A stretch of DNA of 64,000 bases from JBJHBP01 sp050485645 (GTDB taxonomy: Bacteria; Pseudomonadota; Gammaproteobacteria; Steroidobacterales; Rariloculaceae), in NCBI GenBank assembly GCA_050485645.1, contig JBJHBT010000010.1, positions 62,001-126,000 on the forward strand, read 5' to 3'. Positions 37,207 through 45,108 of this stretch are shown one piece after another; the first letter of the stretch is position 1, and every line of letters starts with the position of its first letter. The position numbers and the translations under genes were made by a program. Below the pieces are notes generated by a model. It was not told where the DNA came from, ran no database searches, and saw only the letters and a program-made list of their open reading frames with translations.

Positions 37207-38576
37207 GATCCGCCCTCCCCGGCATCGATGAGTGCGGCGGCGAGCTTCTCCAGACGCATCACGCGGGAGCCCTTGACCAACACCGTCAGATCGCCGTCGA
37301 GCAGCGGCTCGATCACGGCGCGCGCCTGATCGATGTCGTCGCAATCGCTGCCATCACCGCGAAAGCCCCGCGTCGCATGCGCGGCAAGCGATCCGACCGC
37401 GATCAGCCGGTCGCAGCGTCCGTTCGCATAGTCGCCGACATCACGATGCAGCTGCGGACCCTGCTCGCCAAGCTCGGCCATGTCGCCCAGCACCAGCACG
37501 CGACGACCGGGCAGCGTGGACAGATAGTCCAGCGCGGCACGCACGGACGCCGGATTGGCGTTGTAGCTGTCATCGATCACGCGCGCGCCGCGCCGGCCGG
37601 CGAGCACATTGAGACGACCGCGCACGGCGCTGGCCTGTGCCAGGCCATCGCGTATGTCGTGCGCGCCGGCTCCGACCGCGTGCGCGGCCGCGGCCGCGGC
37701 CAGTGCGTTGAGCACATTGTGGCGACCGGGCAGCGTCAGGCTGATATCGGTTTCCACGCCGTCGGGCAGACGCAGGCGGAAACGCGAACCGTCCGCGTCG
37801 AGCGCCATGTCACCGACCACCGTGCAGTCGGCAGTGGCGGCGAACCCGAAACTGACATGGAATTCGCAGCCGGCTCGTGCGCGCCACTCGCCGTAGTAGG
37901 CATCGTCGGCATTGAGCACCGCGGTGCCGGCGCGCGGCAGATGGTCGAGCAGTTCACCCTTGGCGCGCGCCACGCCCTGCAAAGAACCGAAGCCCTCCAG
38001 ATGGGCGGGACCGGCGTTCGTCAGCACACCCACGGTGGGCCGCACCAGCGACGCCAGATAGTCGATCTCGCCGGCGTGATTGGCCGCAAGCTCGGCGACC
38101 AGCGCCTCATGCCCTGCGCCCAGACGCATCAGGGTCAGCGGCACGCCGATGTCATTATTGAGGCTGCCTTCGGTAACACAGACCGATCGCGCGCGGCCCA
38201 GTATTGAACCGATCAGCGACTTCACCGTGGTCTTGCCGCTGCTGCCGGTCACGCCCACCACCGGAATCCGGAAGGTGTCGCGCCATGCGCGCGCCATGCG
38301 CCCGAAGGCACGACGCGTATCGTCGGCAATCACCTGCGGCAGTGTGGAACCGATACGACGGCTGACAAGTGCCCCGGCGGCACCGCGCGCCTCGGCTTCG
38401 GCGACATGGTCATGGCCATCGAATCGCTCGCCGCGGATGGCGACGAACAGCGCACCCTGCGGCAGCGTGCGGGTGTCGGTGCTGACCACGTCGAACGGCC
38501 GGTCCTCGCCGCACAGCCGGCCGGCGATGTGTTCGGCCACCGAGGCCAGCGTACGTGTCATCGCGGCCGCCGTCAT
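37200..38576 (-). CDS. murF: UDP-MurNAc-tripeptide D-Ala-D-Ala ligase MurF
   Basis: A 458-residue Mur ligase that adds the D-Ala-D-Ala dipeptide. It has FDVVSTDTRTLPQGALFVAI at the N-terminus, the ATP loop GSSGKTTVK at about residue 110, the Asn-rich GRHNVLNALAAAAAAH block and a VIDDSYNANPASVRAAL motif typical of MurF. It starts in the murE stop (4-bp overlap). The Ddl ligase that makes its dipeptide is not in the window. Confidence 0.96.
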   Translation of the reverse strand: MTAAAMTRTLASVAEHIAGRLCGEDRPFDVVSTDTRTLPQGALFVAIRGERFDGHDHVAEAEARGAAGALVSRRIGSTLPQVIADDTRRAFGRMARAWRDTFRIPVVGVTGSSGKTTVKSLIGSILGRARSVCVTEGSLNNDIGVPLTLMRLGAGHEALVAELAANHAGEIDYLASLVRPTVGVLTNAGPAHLEGFGSLQGVARAKGELLDHLPRAGTAVLNADDAYYGEWRARAGCEFHVSFGFAATADCTVVGDMALDADGSRFRLRLPDGVETDISLTLPGRHNVLNALAAAAAAHAVGAGAHDIRDGLAQASAVRGRLNVLAGRRGARVIDDSYNANPASVRAALDYLSTLPGRRVLVLGDMAELGEQGPQLHRDVGDYANGRCDRLIAVGSLAAHATRGFRGDGSDCDDIDQARAVIEPLLDGDLTVLVKGSRVMRLEKLAAALIDAGEGGSC

Positions 38577-40102
38577 GACGGCACCCCGCGCTGCAGCAGC
38601 GCCTCGCGAACCGTGACGCGATCGCTGAACGACCGGCGTTCCCCCGCTGTCAGCTGCTCGCTCTCGTGGCCCTTGCCGGCCACGACAATGGTGTCACCGG
38701 TTGTGGCGCCCGCAATCGCCATCATGATGGCGGCGGCGCGATCACGCTCGACGGTTACAGACTGCCGCGCAGCGATTCCGGAGCGGATCTCATCGATGAT
38801 CGCCTGCGGATCCTCGCCGCGCGGATTGTCGTCGGTGAGTACGATGCGGTCGGCATGACGCCCGGCGGCGGCACCCATCAGCGGCCGCTTGGCGCGATCG
38901 CGTTCGCCGCCGCAGCCGAACACACAGGTGAGCGTGCCGGCGGTGAGCGCACGCGTCTGCGCAAGTACCCGCTCCAGCGCATCCGGCGTGTGGGCGTAGT
39001 CGACGATGACGATCGGCGCGTCGTCGCCACCGAAGGTTTCCATGCGACCGGGCGGCGGCAGCGCCGTACCCAGCGCGGCACAGGCCTCTTCCAGTTCAAG
39101 CCCGGAGGCGAGCAGCGCGCCCAGTGCCGACAGCAGGTTCTCGGCGTTGAAGCGGCCGATCAGCGGCGACGCCAGCTGCGCCCTGCGACCGCGCCAGACA
39201 ACAGCCAGCCGCGTACCGGTCAGACCGCAGGCCTGCAGTTCGCCGGCGAGCACATCATCGGCCGGTGCCGCCACGTCCGCACCATCGAGCGCCGTACCGA
39301 TCACTGCGATGTCGTCCGCCAGGTCCGCCAGCAGTGTGGCGCTGAAGGCGTCGTTGAGATTGAGTACCGCAACGGCAAGACCGGGCCGGCCGAACAGCCG
39401 CGCCTTTGCGCGGCCATAGGCGGCAAAGTCGCCGTGCGCGTCGAGGTGATCATGCGTGAGGTTCGTGAACACAGCGATGCGAAAGCGCAGCCCGGCAACG
39501 CGGTCCTGTGCCAACGCATGTGAAGACACTTCCAGTGCCGCGCTGTCCGCGTTCTGATCGACGTGCATGCGCGTCAGCTCGCGGTGCAGCGTGAGGCAGT
39601 CCGGCGTTGTCAGTGCGTGGCTCACCAGATGCGGTGGCACACCGTAACCCAGCGTACCGATATAGCCGCAACGCCGCCGCGAAGCCTGTGACCCGTGCCC
39701 AGCCGCGTTCAGTGCCTGCGCAACAAGATACGCCACTGTGCTCTTGCCGTTGGTGCCGGTCACACCGGTCAGTGACAGTGAAGCGACCTCGGGATGGAAG
39801 CGCTGCGCCAGTTCACCCAGCCGCGCCTTGAGGTCGGGCACCGCGATGCCGCGCGGCGCTGCCGGCACGATACCGTCGGCGGCAGGTTCATACAGCACGA
39901 CGCGCGCACCCAGCGCCATCGCACGTCGGGCGTGGAACAGTCCATGGGTGCGCGCACCGGCCACGGCGATGAAAGCGGCGCCCGGAGTCACGGACTCGCT
40001 GTCGAGCACCAGGTCGGTGACCACGACATCGGCGTGTGCGCCGGCCGCCGTACCGATCAGCTCACCCAGCGTCATGCCGGTGGTTCGCATCGCCGCAGCC
40101 AT
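38573..40102 (-). CDS. murE: UDP-MurNAc-tripeptide synthetase MurE (meso-DAP type)
   Basis: A 509-residue Mur ligase adding meso-diaminopimelate. The ATP loop GTNGKSTVAYL is near residue 117, and VIVDYAHTPDALERVL and FGCGGERDRAKRPLMG follow. The substrate motif LTDDNPRGEDP contains DNPR, which marks the DAP-specific enzymes. It starts directly after the ftsI stop (TGAATG). An ATG four codons further in (MRTTG) is equally possible. Confidence 0.96.
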   Translation of the reverse strand: MAAAMRTTGMTLGELIGTAAGAHADVVVTDLVLDSESVTPGAAFIAVAGARTHGLFHARRAMALGARVVLYEPAADGIVPAAPRGIAVPDLKARLGELAQRFHPEVASLSLTGVTGTNGKSTVAYLVAQALNAAGHGSQASRRRCGYIGTLGYGVPPHLVSHALTTPDCLTLHRELTRMHVDQNADSAALEVSSHALAQDRVAGLRFRIAVFTNLTHDHLDAHGDFAAYGRAKARLFGRPGLAVAVLNLNDAFSATLLADLADDIAVIGTALDGADVAAPADDVLAGELQACGLTGTRLAVVWRGRRAQLASPLIGRFNAENLLSALGALLASGLELEEACAALGTALPPPGRMETFGGDDAPIVIVDYAHTPDALERVLAQTRALTAGTLTCVFGCGGERDRAKRPLMGAAAGRHADRIVLTDDNPRGEDPQAIIDEIRSGIAARQSVTVERDRAAAIMMAIAGATTGDTIVVAGKGHESEQLTAGERRSFSDRVTVREALLQRGVPS

Positions 40103-41827
40103 TCAGTGAGCCTCCGCATGCGCAATCACCGACACCGGCGGCTCGGGCAGCGCATCGGGCGCCACAGCCAGCAGGCGCAGCGCCTCGGAGGCGATGCGGG
40201 CGAACACCGGAGCCGCAACCTGTCCGCCATAGTGTTCGTCACCCTGGGGTTCGTCGATCACCACGACCACCACCAGACGCGGATCGTCCAGGGGCGTGAA
40301 GCCACCGAACACCGCGGTGAAGCGGTCGCGCGAATAGCCGCCGCCGGCGGACTTCCAGGCGGTCCCGGTCTTGCCGGCAACACGGAAGTTCTGCACCGCG
40401 GCGCGCTGCGCGGTGCCCGCGGAAGACACGACGGTCTCGAGCATCAGCGTCAGTTCCGCGGCCGTGCGGGCCGAAATCACCCGCTCACCAGGTACCGGCT
40501 CGTCCACGGCCAGCAGCGACACCGGACGGATCTCGCCGCCGGCGGCGATCGCCGCATAGGCACGCGCCAGCTGCAGAGCGGTGACGGACAGTCCGTAGCC
40601 GTAGGACATCGTGGCCTGTCCCACCGCTCGCCAGTGACGGTGCTCGTGCAGCACACCGGCAGATTCACCGGGGAAGCCGCTCAGCGTCGTCCGGCCGATA
40701 CCGAAGCCCGACAGCACCTGCCAGATGCCCGCCGGATCCAGATCCAGCGCGACGCGGCCGATACCAACGTTGCTGGAGCGTGCGAGCACCGTGGTGAGCG
40801 AGATTTCGCCGAGATTGGAGCGGTCCTGGGTCAGCGTACGGCCACCCACACGCAGAAAACCGGGCGAGGTGTCGATGAGCGAATCGGGGCGGTAGCGTCC
40901 GCTTTCCAGCGCCGCGGCAAGCACCAACGGTTTGATGCTCGAACCGGGCTCAAACATGTCGGTGGCCACGCGGTTGCGATAGACCGCGGCATCGCGCTGC
41001 GTGCGGTTGTTGGGGTTGAACGCCGGCTGATTGACGGCGGCCAGCAGCTCGCCGGTCCGTGGATCGAGGATCACCACCGATCCGGCAACCGCTTCGCTCT
41101 CGCTGACGGCCCGCTTGAGTTCACGGTAGGCCATGTACTGGATGCGCAGGTCGACGCTGGTGCGCAGCGTGCGTCCCGGACGCGCCGGTCGGATCAGTTC
41201 CACGTCGCGTATCGACCGTCCCAGCCGGTCACGCAGCACACGCTTGGCGCCGTTCTCTCCGCGCAGCCAGTAGTCGAACGCACGCTCCAGGCCTTCCTGA
41301 CCGATATCGTCGATGTCCGTGAAGCCGAGGAGATGGCCGACCACTTCGCCGGCAGGATAGTAACGGCGGTACTCGCGCAGCGTCGCGACACCCGGGATGC
41401 CCAGTGACAGCACGGCCGCGGTCGCCGCAGGACTGAGATGGCGGCGCAGATAGACGAATTCGCGCTCGAGGTTGCTGGTCACGCGACGCGCCAGTGCGTC
41501 CTCTTCCATGTCCAGCGCGCGCGCCAGCTCGCCGAGCCGGTCCAACGCATGCTTCAGCTCGCGCGGGTTCGCCCAGATGCTGTCCACCGGTGTGCTCACC
41601 GCCAGTGCGTCGCCGCGACGGTCGGTGATCGGTCCGCGATGCGCGGCGATTTCCACCGTGCGCAGATGACGGCTGTCGGCCTGGGTGACAAGGAAATCCT
41701 GATGCACGATCTGCAGATAGAGCACACGCACGACGAGACTGACCGCACCGACGGCCAGCAGTGCGCCCAGCAGCCTGTTGCGCCAGCGATGCGGGCGAAG
41801 GTCGGGAATGGTGCCGCGCTGCGTCAT
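40103..41827 (-). CDS. ftsI: septal peptidoglycan transpeptidase FtsI (PBP3)
   Basis: A 574-residue class B penicillin-binding protein. One membrane anchor (residues about 18-40) is followed by the pedestal domain (HRGPITDRRGDALAVS) and the transpeptidase. Active-site motifs are S296-S-I-K299 in FEPGSSIK, RSSN near 351 and GKTGTAW near 488. It works with FtsW on septal wall. It overlaps ftsL by 4 bp. Confidence 0.96.
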   Translation of the reverse strand: MTQRGTIPDLRPHRWRNRLLGALLAVGAVSLVVRVLYLQIVHQDFLVTQADSRHLRTVEIAAHRGPITDRRGDALAVSTPVDSIWANPRELKHALDRLGELARALDMEEDALARRVTSNLEREFVYLRRHLSPAATAAVLSLGIPGVATLREYRRYYPAGEVVGHLLGFTDIDDIGQEGLERAFDYWLRGENGAKRVLRDRLGRSIRDVELIRPARPGRTLRTSVDLRIQYMAYRELKRAVSESEAVAGSVVILDPRTGELLAAVNQPAFNPNNRTQRDAAVYRNRVATDMFEPGSSIKPLVLAAALESGRYRPDSLIDTSPGFLRVGGRTLTQDRSNLGEISLTTVLARSSNVGIGRVALDLDPAGIWQVLSGFGIGRTTLSGFPGESAGVLHEHRHWRAVGQATMSYGYGLSVTALQLARAYAAIAAGGEIRPVSLLAVDEPVPGERVISARTAAELTLMLETVVSSAGTAQRAAVQNFRVAGKTGTAWKSAGGGYSRDRFTAVFGGFTPLDDPRLVVVVVIDEPQGDEHYGGQVAAPVFARIASEALRLLAVAPDALPEPPVSVIAHAEAH

Positions 41828-42114
41828 CGCGGCTGCTCCGCCACGACGATGACATCGGTATCACGGGGCACGGCCAGATCCAGCTGCTCGCGCGCCAGCG
41901 ACTCGATGCGTGAATGCGTGGCCCAGGTGCTCTGCTCGATCTGCAGTCGCCCCCAATCGATCAGCATGCGGTCCTGTTCGCGATTGAGCTCTTCCAGCTC
42001 GACGAACAGCCGTCGCGCCTCATGCTTGGCCCAGGTCAGCCACAGACCGGATGCCGTGACGAGCACCGCGAGCACCAGTGCAGCGGTGATTTCAACTCGC
42101 TGCGGGCGGTTCAC
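41824..42114 (-). CDS. ftsL: cell division protein FtsL
   Basis: A 96-residue bitopic protein with a membrane segment at about residues 10-28 and a leucine-zipper-like coiled coil (RRLFVELEELNREQDRML). It forms the FtsQLB complex that activates FtsWI. The start is a GTG in the rsmH stop (GTGA overlap); longer frames run antisense through rsmH and are rejected. Its identity rests on size, topology and its place between rsmH and ftsI. Confidence 0.9.
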   Translation of the reverse strand: MNRPQRVEITAALVLAVLVTASGLWLTWAKHEARRLFVELEELNREQDRMLIDWGRLQIEQSTWATHSRIESLAREQLDLAVPRDTDVIVVAEQPR

Positions 42115-43049
42115 GGCGCGCTCCGATCCAGCTTTTCGGCAACCCGCAGTCGCGCGCTGCGTGCACGCGGGTTTGTCCTGATCTCCTCTTCGCCCGACCT
42201 GATCAGACCACCGACACGACGCAGTTCCGGGCGCGCCTCGATCGGCGCACCGGGCATGCCGGCCCAGGCCGGATCGCCGATCGCCGCGTGCGCGAAGAAT
42301 CGCTTCACGATGCGGTCTTCCAGGGAATGAAAGCTGATCACTGCGAGACGGCCGCCCGGCGCGAGCAGCGCAACGCACTGACCCAGCGCCTTCTCCAGCG
42401 CACCCAGTTCATCGTTGATGAAAATGCGTATCGCCTGAAAGACGCGCGTTGCGGGATGCCCGTGGCCGCGCGTGCGGCCGGCGGACGCGGCGACCACATC
42501 AGCCAGCTGTGTGGTTGTCGTCAGCGGCCTGTGCGCACGCGCGGCCACGATCGCGCGCGCGATGGCGCGGGCACGCGGCTCCTCGCCGTAGCGACGGAAC
42601 ACACCGGTCATGTCGCTTTCAGACGCATCGGCCAGCCACTCGGCCGCGGTGAGGCCGGACTCGGTGTTCATGCGCATATCCAGCGGGCCGTCACGCCCGA
42701 AACTGAAACCGCGCCGCGGCTGATCGAGTTGCGGAGACGAAACGCCGATGTCGAGCAGAACGCCTGCCAGCGGTTGTGCGCCGAGCCACGGAGAGACCTG
42801 GTCGCGGAAGTGTTCGAAGCCGGCGTGACGGATCGTGAAACGCGGATCCGCGGCGAACCGTTCACGTCCGTGAGCCACGGCCTGCGGATCCTTGTCGAGC
42901 GCCAGCAGGCGCCCCTGCGGACCGAGCCGTTCGAGAATTTCCGCACTGTGTCCCCCGCGTCCGTAGGTGCCATCGACGTACCAACCGTCTGCTTTCAAGG
43001 CCAAACACTCGAGCACTTCCGTGACCAGTACGGGACTGTGTTCGGGCAT
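42111..43049 (-). CDS. rsmH: 16S rRNA (cytosine-1402-N4) methyltransferase RsmH
   Basis: A 312-residue SAM-dependent methyltransferase. The core motifs are WYVDGTYGRGGHSAEIL, LLALDKDPQAV, GVLLDIGVSSPQLD and a C-terminal LAVISFHSLEDRIVKRFF. The ATG was chosen because GGAGGG lies about 10 bp upstream; an ATG 24 bp earlier (MSGEGVAA) is possible. It is the second gene of the dcw cluster, as usual. Confidence 0.95.
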   Translation of the reverse strand: MPEHSPVLVTEVLECLALKADGWYVDGTYGRGGHSAEILERLGPQGRLLALDKDPQAVAHGRERFAADPRFTIRHAGFEHFRDQVSPWLGAQPLAGVLLDIGVSSPQLDQPRRGFSFGRDGPLDMRMNTESGLTAAEWLADASESDMTGVFRRYGEEPRARAIARAIVAARAHRPLTTTTQLADVVAASAGRTRGHGHPATRVFQAIRIFINDELGALEKALGQCVALLAPGGRLAVISFHSLEDRIVKRFFAHAAIGDPAWAGMPGAPIEARPELRRVGGLIRSGEEEIRTNPRARSARLRVAEKLDRSAP

Positions 43050-43107
43050 GGCTGCGACACCCTCCCCGCTCATCGCGCAGCCGGCCGCCGGCGCTCAGCG
43101 GCCGACG

Positions 43108-43563
43108 CTACAGCGACAGGGATTCCAGTTCCTCGGGCAGATCCGCGTATTCGCCCGCCTCATCAGCCAGCCACTCATCGCGGCGGGTATTCCACCGCTC
43201 CTCGTCCCAGAGCTCGAACTTGTTGCCTTGTCCGATCAACATCACCTGCCTGTCCAGACCGGCGAATTCCCGCAGTTCCTTCGGCAGCAGAATCCTTCCG
43301 TTGCCGTCCATCTCAAGTTCCGTGGCATAGCCCACCATGAGACGCTGCAGTCGCCGCGCCTGCTTGTGCAGCGCCGGCAATCGAACGAGTTTGGCTTCGA
43401 TCTCCTCCCAGTCAGGCAGCGGGTAGATCAGCAGGCAATAGTCCCGGTCCACGGTCGCGACAAGGTTGCCGTCGGCGCGGGTTTGAATGCGATCACGGTA
43501 ACGGCTGGGAATGGCCAACCGCCCTTTCGCATCGAGGGTAACTTTTGAGGCGCCGCGGAACAT
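43108..43563 (-). CDS. mraZ: transcriptional regulator MraZ
   Basis: A 151-residue protein with two SpoVT/AbrB-like repeats, each with a DxxGRxxxP core (DAKGRLAIPSRYR near residue 12 and DGNGRILLPKELR near 88). MraZ forms a ring that binds repeats in front of its own operon and represses dcw transcription. Three such repeats lie 28-51 bp upstream of this ATG. A longer frame of 14 extra codons would run into those repeats. Confidence 0.96.
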   Translation of the reverse strand: MFRGASKVTLDAKGRLAIPSRYRDRIQTRADGNLVATVDRDYCLLIYPLPDWEEIEAKLVRLPALHKQARRLQRLMVGYATELEMDGNGRILLPKELREFAGLDRQVMLIGQGNKFELWDEERWNTRRDEWLADEAGEYADLPEELESLSL

Positions 43564-43590
43564 ATCGGGACCCTGTTCTGGACCTGTCGG

Positions 43591-43614
43591 CCCATTTCTT
43601 CCCACTTTCTACCA
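43591..43614 (-). promoter_or_regulatory. MraZ operator (three 10-bp-spaced TGGK repeats)
   Basis: On the minus strand TGGT, TGGG and TGGG start exactly 10 bp apart between the promoter and the mraZ ATG. This is the arrangement of MraZ boxes in other bacteria, so autoregulation of the dcw cluster is likely. Confidence 0.85.
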
Positions 43615-43623
43615 CTTCGCGAC

Positions 43624-43653
43624 ACTATAGGGAGCACGATGGCCCACTGTCAA
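43624..43653 (-). promoter_or_regulatory. sigma-70 promoter of the dcw cluster
   Basis: On the minus strand a perfect -35 TTGACA and a -10 TATAGT are separated by 18 bp. Transcription would start near 43617, at the edge of the MraZ repeats, so bound MraZ would block it. Confidence 0.85.
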
Positions 43654-43730
43654 CCGGCGCAGTGAAGGTTTTTTCCGTGACGACAGAGGGTTAGCGTGCG
43701 GTGACGGATTCCCGGTGACGGCTTTTGGCG

Positions 43731-43773
43731 ACAGAATGCACCGTCGCAATGCACCAAAATAGTGCAATTCTGT
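43731..43773. promoter_or_regulatory. nested palindrome with an NtrC-like site
   Basis: TGCACCAAAATAGTGCA (43750-43766) matches TGCACCA-N3-TGGTGCA at 13 of 14 defined positions. A weaker overlapping copy lies at 43737-43753. Outside them ACAGAATGCAC and GTGCAATTCTGT form longer arms of an inverted repeat with one bulged base. The nearest genes on this strand are rnpB (upstream) and mraZ (downstream), neither a usual NtrC target, so the role is uncertain. Confidence 0.4.
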
Positions 43774-43834
43774 TCGGGATCAGGGGGTCGAGACGACCCG
43801 GACGCAGGGGGTGGCCCGGGTGGGGGAAGGAGGA

Positions 43835-44182
43835 TGCGGGAGCCGGCCTGTAAGCCGGGTTCTGTCGAGAGCAGTCATTCATCTGCGATGCGCGTCACCG
43901 CGCACCTGTAGCGACCTACCCGGGAGCTCGTGTGGGCACACTACAGCGCTCCCCTATTCGGTCTTGCTCCGGGTGGGGTTTGCCCTGCCACAGCTGTTGC
44001 CAGCTGCGCGGTGCGCTCTTACCGCACCATTTCACCCTTACCGACCCTGCGGCCGGCGGTATATTTTCTGTGGCACTTTCCGTAGGCTCGCGCCTCCCAG
44101 GCGTTACCTGGCACCCTGCCCAAGGAGCCCGGACTTTCCTCCGGGACACAAAGTCCCCGCGACTGCCCGGCCGACTCCCGCA
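43835..44182 (-). ncRNA. rnpB: RNase P RNA (class A)
   Basis: The catalytic RNA of RNase P, which matures tRNA 5' ends. Conserved blocks read on the minus strand are GGAGGAAAGTCCGGGCTCC (P4 region), AGGGTGCCAGGTAA, GGAAAGTGCCACAGAAA, GGTGCGGTAAGAGCGCACC, GGAGCAAGACC and the 3' element ACAGAACCCGGCTTA. The ends were placed by helix P1: bases 44182-44175 pair with 43842-43835. It follows rsmI on the same strand, a common gammaproteobacterial arrangement. Open frames across it are spurious. Confidence 0.95.
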
Positions 44183-44229
44183 ACCCGTCAGGTTAACGGT
44201 TCTTCGGCCGTGGCGTGCAAAAATCGGAT

Positions 44230-45075
44230 TCAGCCCGCGGCAGACAGGCGGGTCAGGCGATACACTGTGTTGCGTGGCAGGCCCGTGATGCGCGCCGTCA
44301 ACGCAACGGCATCGCGTGCCGACAGCGACCCGGCGAGCAGCTCGAATATGCGCCGCGCTTCGGACTCGTCGGCCGATGTCTGCGCGTCACTGCCGGCCAC
44401 CACCACCACGAACTCCCCTTTCAGCGGGATCTGCGCATCCAGGCGGGCGCGCAGCGAGGCCAGCGTGCCGTCGATCACCTGTTCGTGCAGCTTGGTCAGT
44501 TCGCGCGCGATGACGGCGCCGCGGTCCGGCCCGAACGCAGCGATCAGCGCATCCAGAAACGCCGGCATCCGGTGCACCGCCTCGAAGAAAATCAGCGTGC
44601 GGCGCTCATCGCGCAGCTCGGCCAGTCGCGACTGGCGGGCGCTGCTCCTGCGCGGCAGGAATCCCTCGAACACGAAACGGTCGGCGGCAAGCCCGGCCGC
44701 CGTCAGCGCGGTGGTGATCGCGGAGGGCCCGGGAATGCTCACCACCGTGATGCCGCGCGCCCGCGCCGCGCGCACCACCAGCAGCCCGGGGTCGCTGAGC
44801 AGCGGCATGCCCGCATCGCTGACCAGCGCAACGGATTCGCCGCCCGCCAGGCGCGTCACCAGCTGCTGCGCACAGTCGGATTCGTTGTGATCGTGGCAGG
44901 CAATAAGTGGCGTGTTCACGCCAATACTCGATAGCAATCCGCGGGTCCGGCGGGTATCCTCAGCAGCGACCAGCGCGACCCGGCCCAGCACATCACGCGC
45001 ACGCGGGCTCAGATCCTGGAGGTTGCCGATCGGCGTACCCACCACGTAGAGAGTGCCGCAGTTTTCAGACGCCAT
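44230..45075 (-). CDS. rsmI: 16S rRNA (cytidine-1402-2'-O) methyltransferase RsmI
   Basis: A 281-residue tetrapyrrole-methylase-fold enzyme. Motifs are LYVVGTPIGNLQDLSPRA, AAEDTRRTRGLL, LVSDAGMPLLSDPG and FEGFLPRR. It modifies the same 16S nucleotide as RsmH, encoded about 2 kb away. The start MASENCG is supported by homology; the frame stays open far upstream only as antisense of lpoA. Its ATG is 33 bp from the divergent lpoA start. Confidence 0.95.
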   Translation of the reverse strand: MASENCGTLYVVGTPIGNLQDLSPRARDVLGRVALVAAEDTRRTRGLLSSIGVNTPLIACHDHNESDCAQQLVTRLAGGESVALVSDAGMPLLSDPGLLVVRAARARGITVVSIPGPSAITTALTAAGLAADRFVFEGFLPRRSSARQSRLAELRDERRTLIFFEAVHRMPAFLDALIAAFGPDRGAVIARELTKLHEQVIDGTLASLRARLDAQIPLKGEFVVVVAGSDAQTSADESEARRIFELLAGSLSARDAVALTARITGLPRNTVYRLTRLSAAG

Positions 45076-45108
45076 GATGCCGGGTTCCAATTTGCAGAAC
45101 CTAAGAAT

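Noticed and set aside
39794..41407. Open frame of about 537 codons antisense to murE and ftsI
   Set aside because: It spans two certain genes and has low-complexity composition.
43811..44890. Plus-strand frame of about 359 codons over rnpB and rsmI
   Set aside because: The DNA encodes RNase P RNA with a paired P1 helix and the rsmI 3' region; the translation is Arg/Ser/Pro-rich noise.
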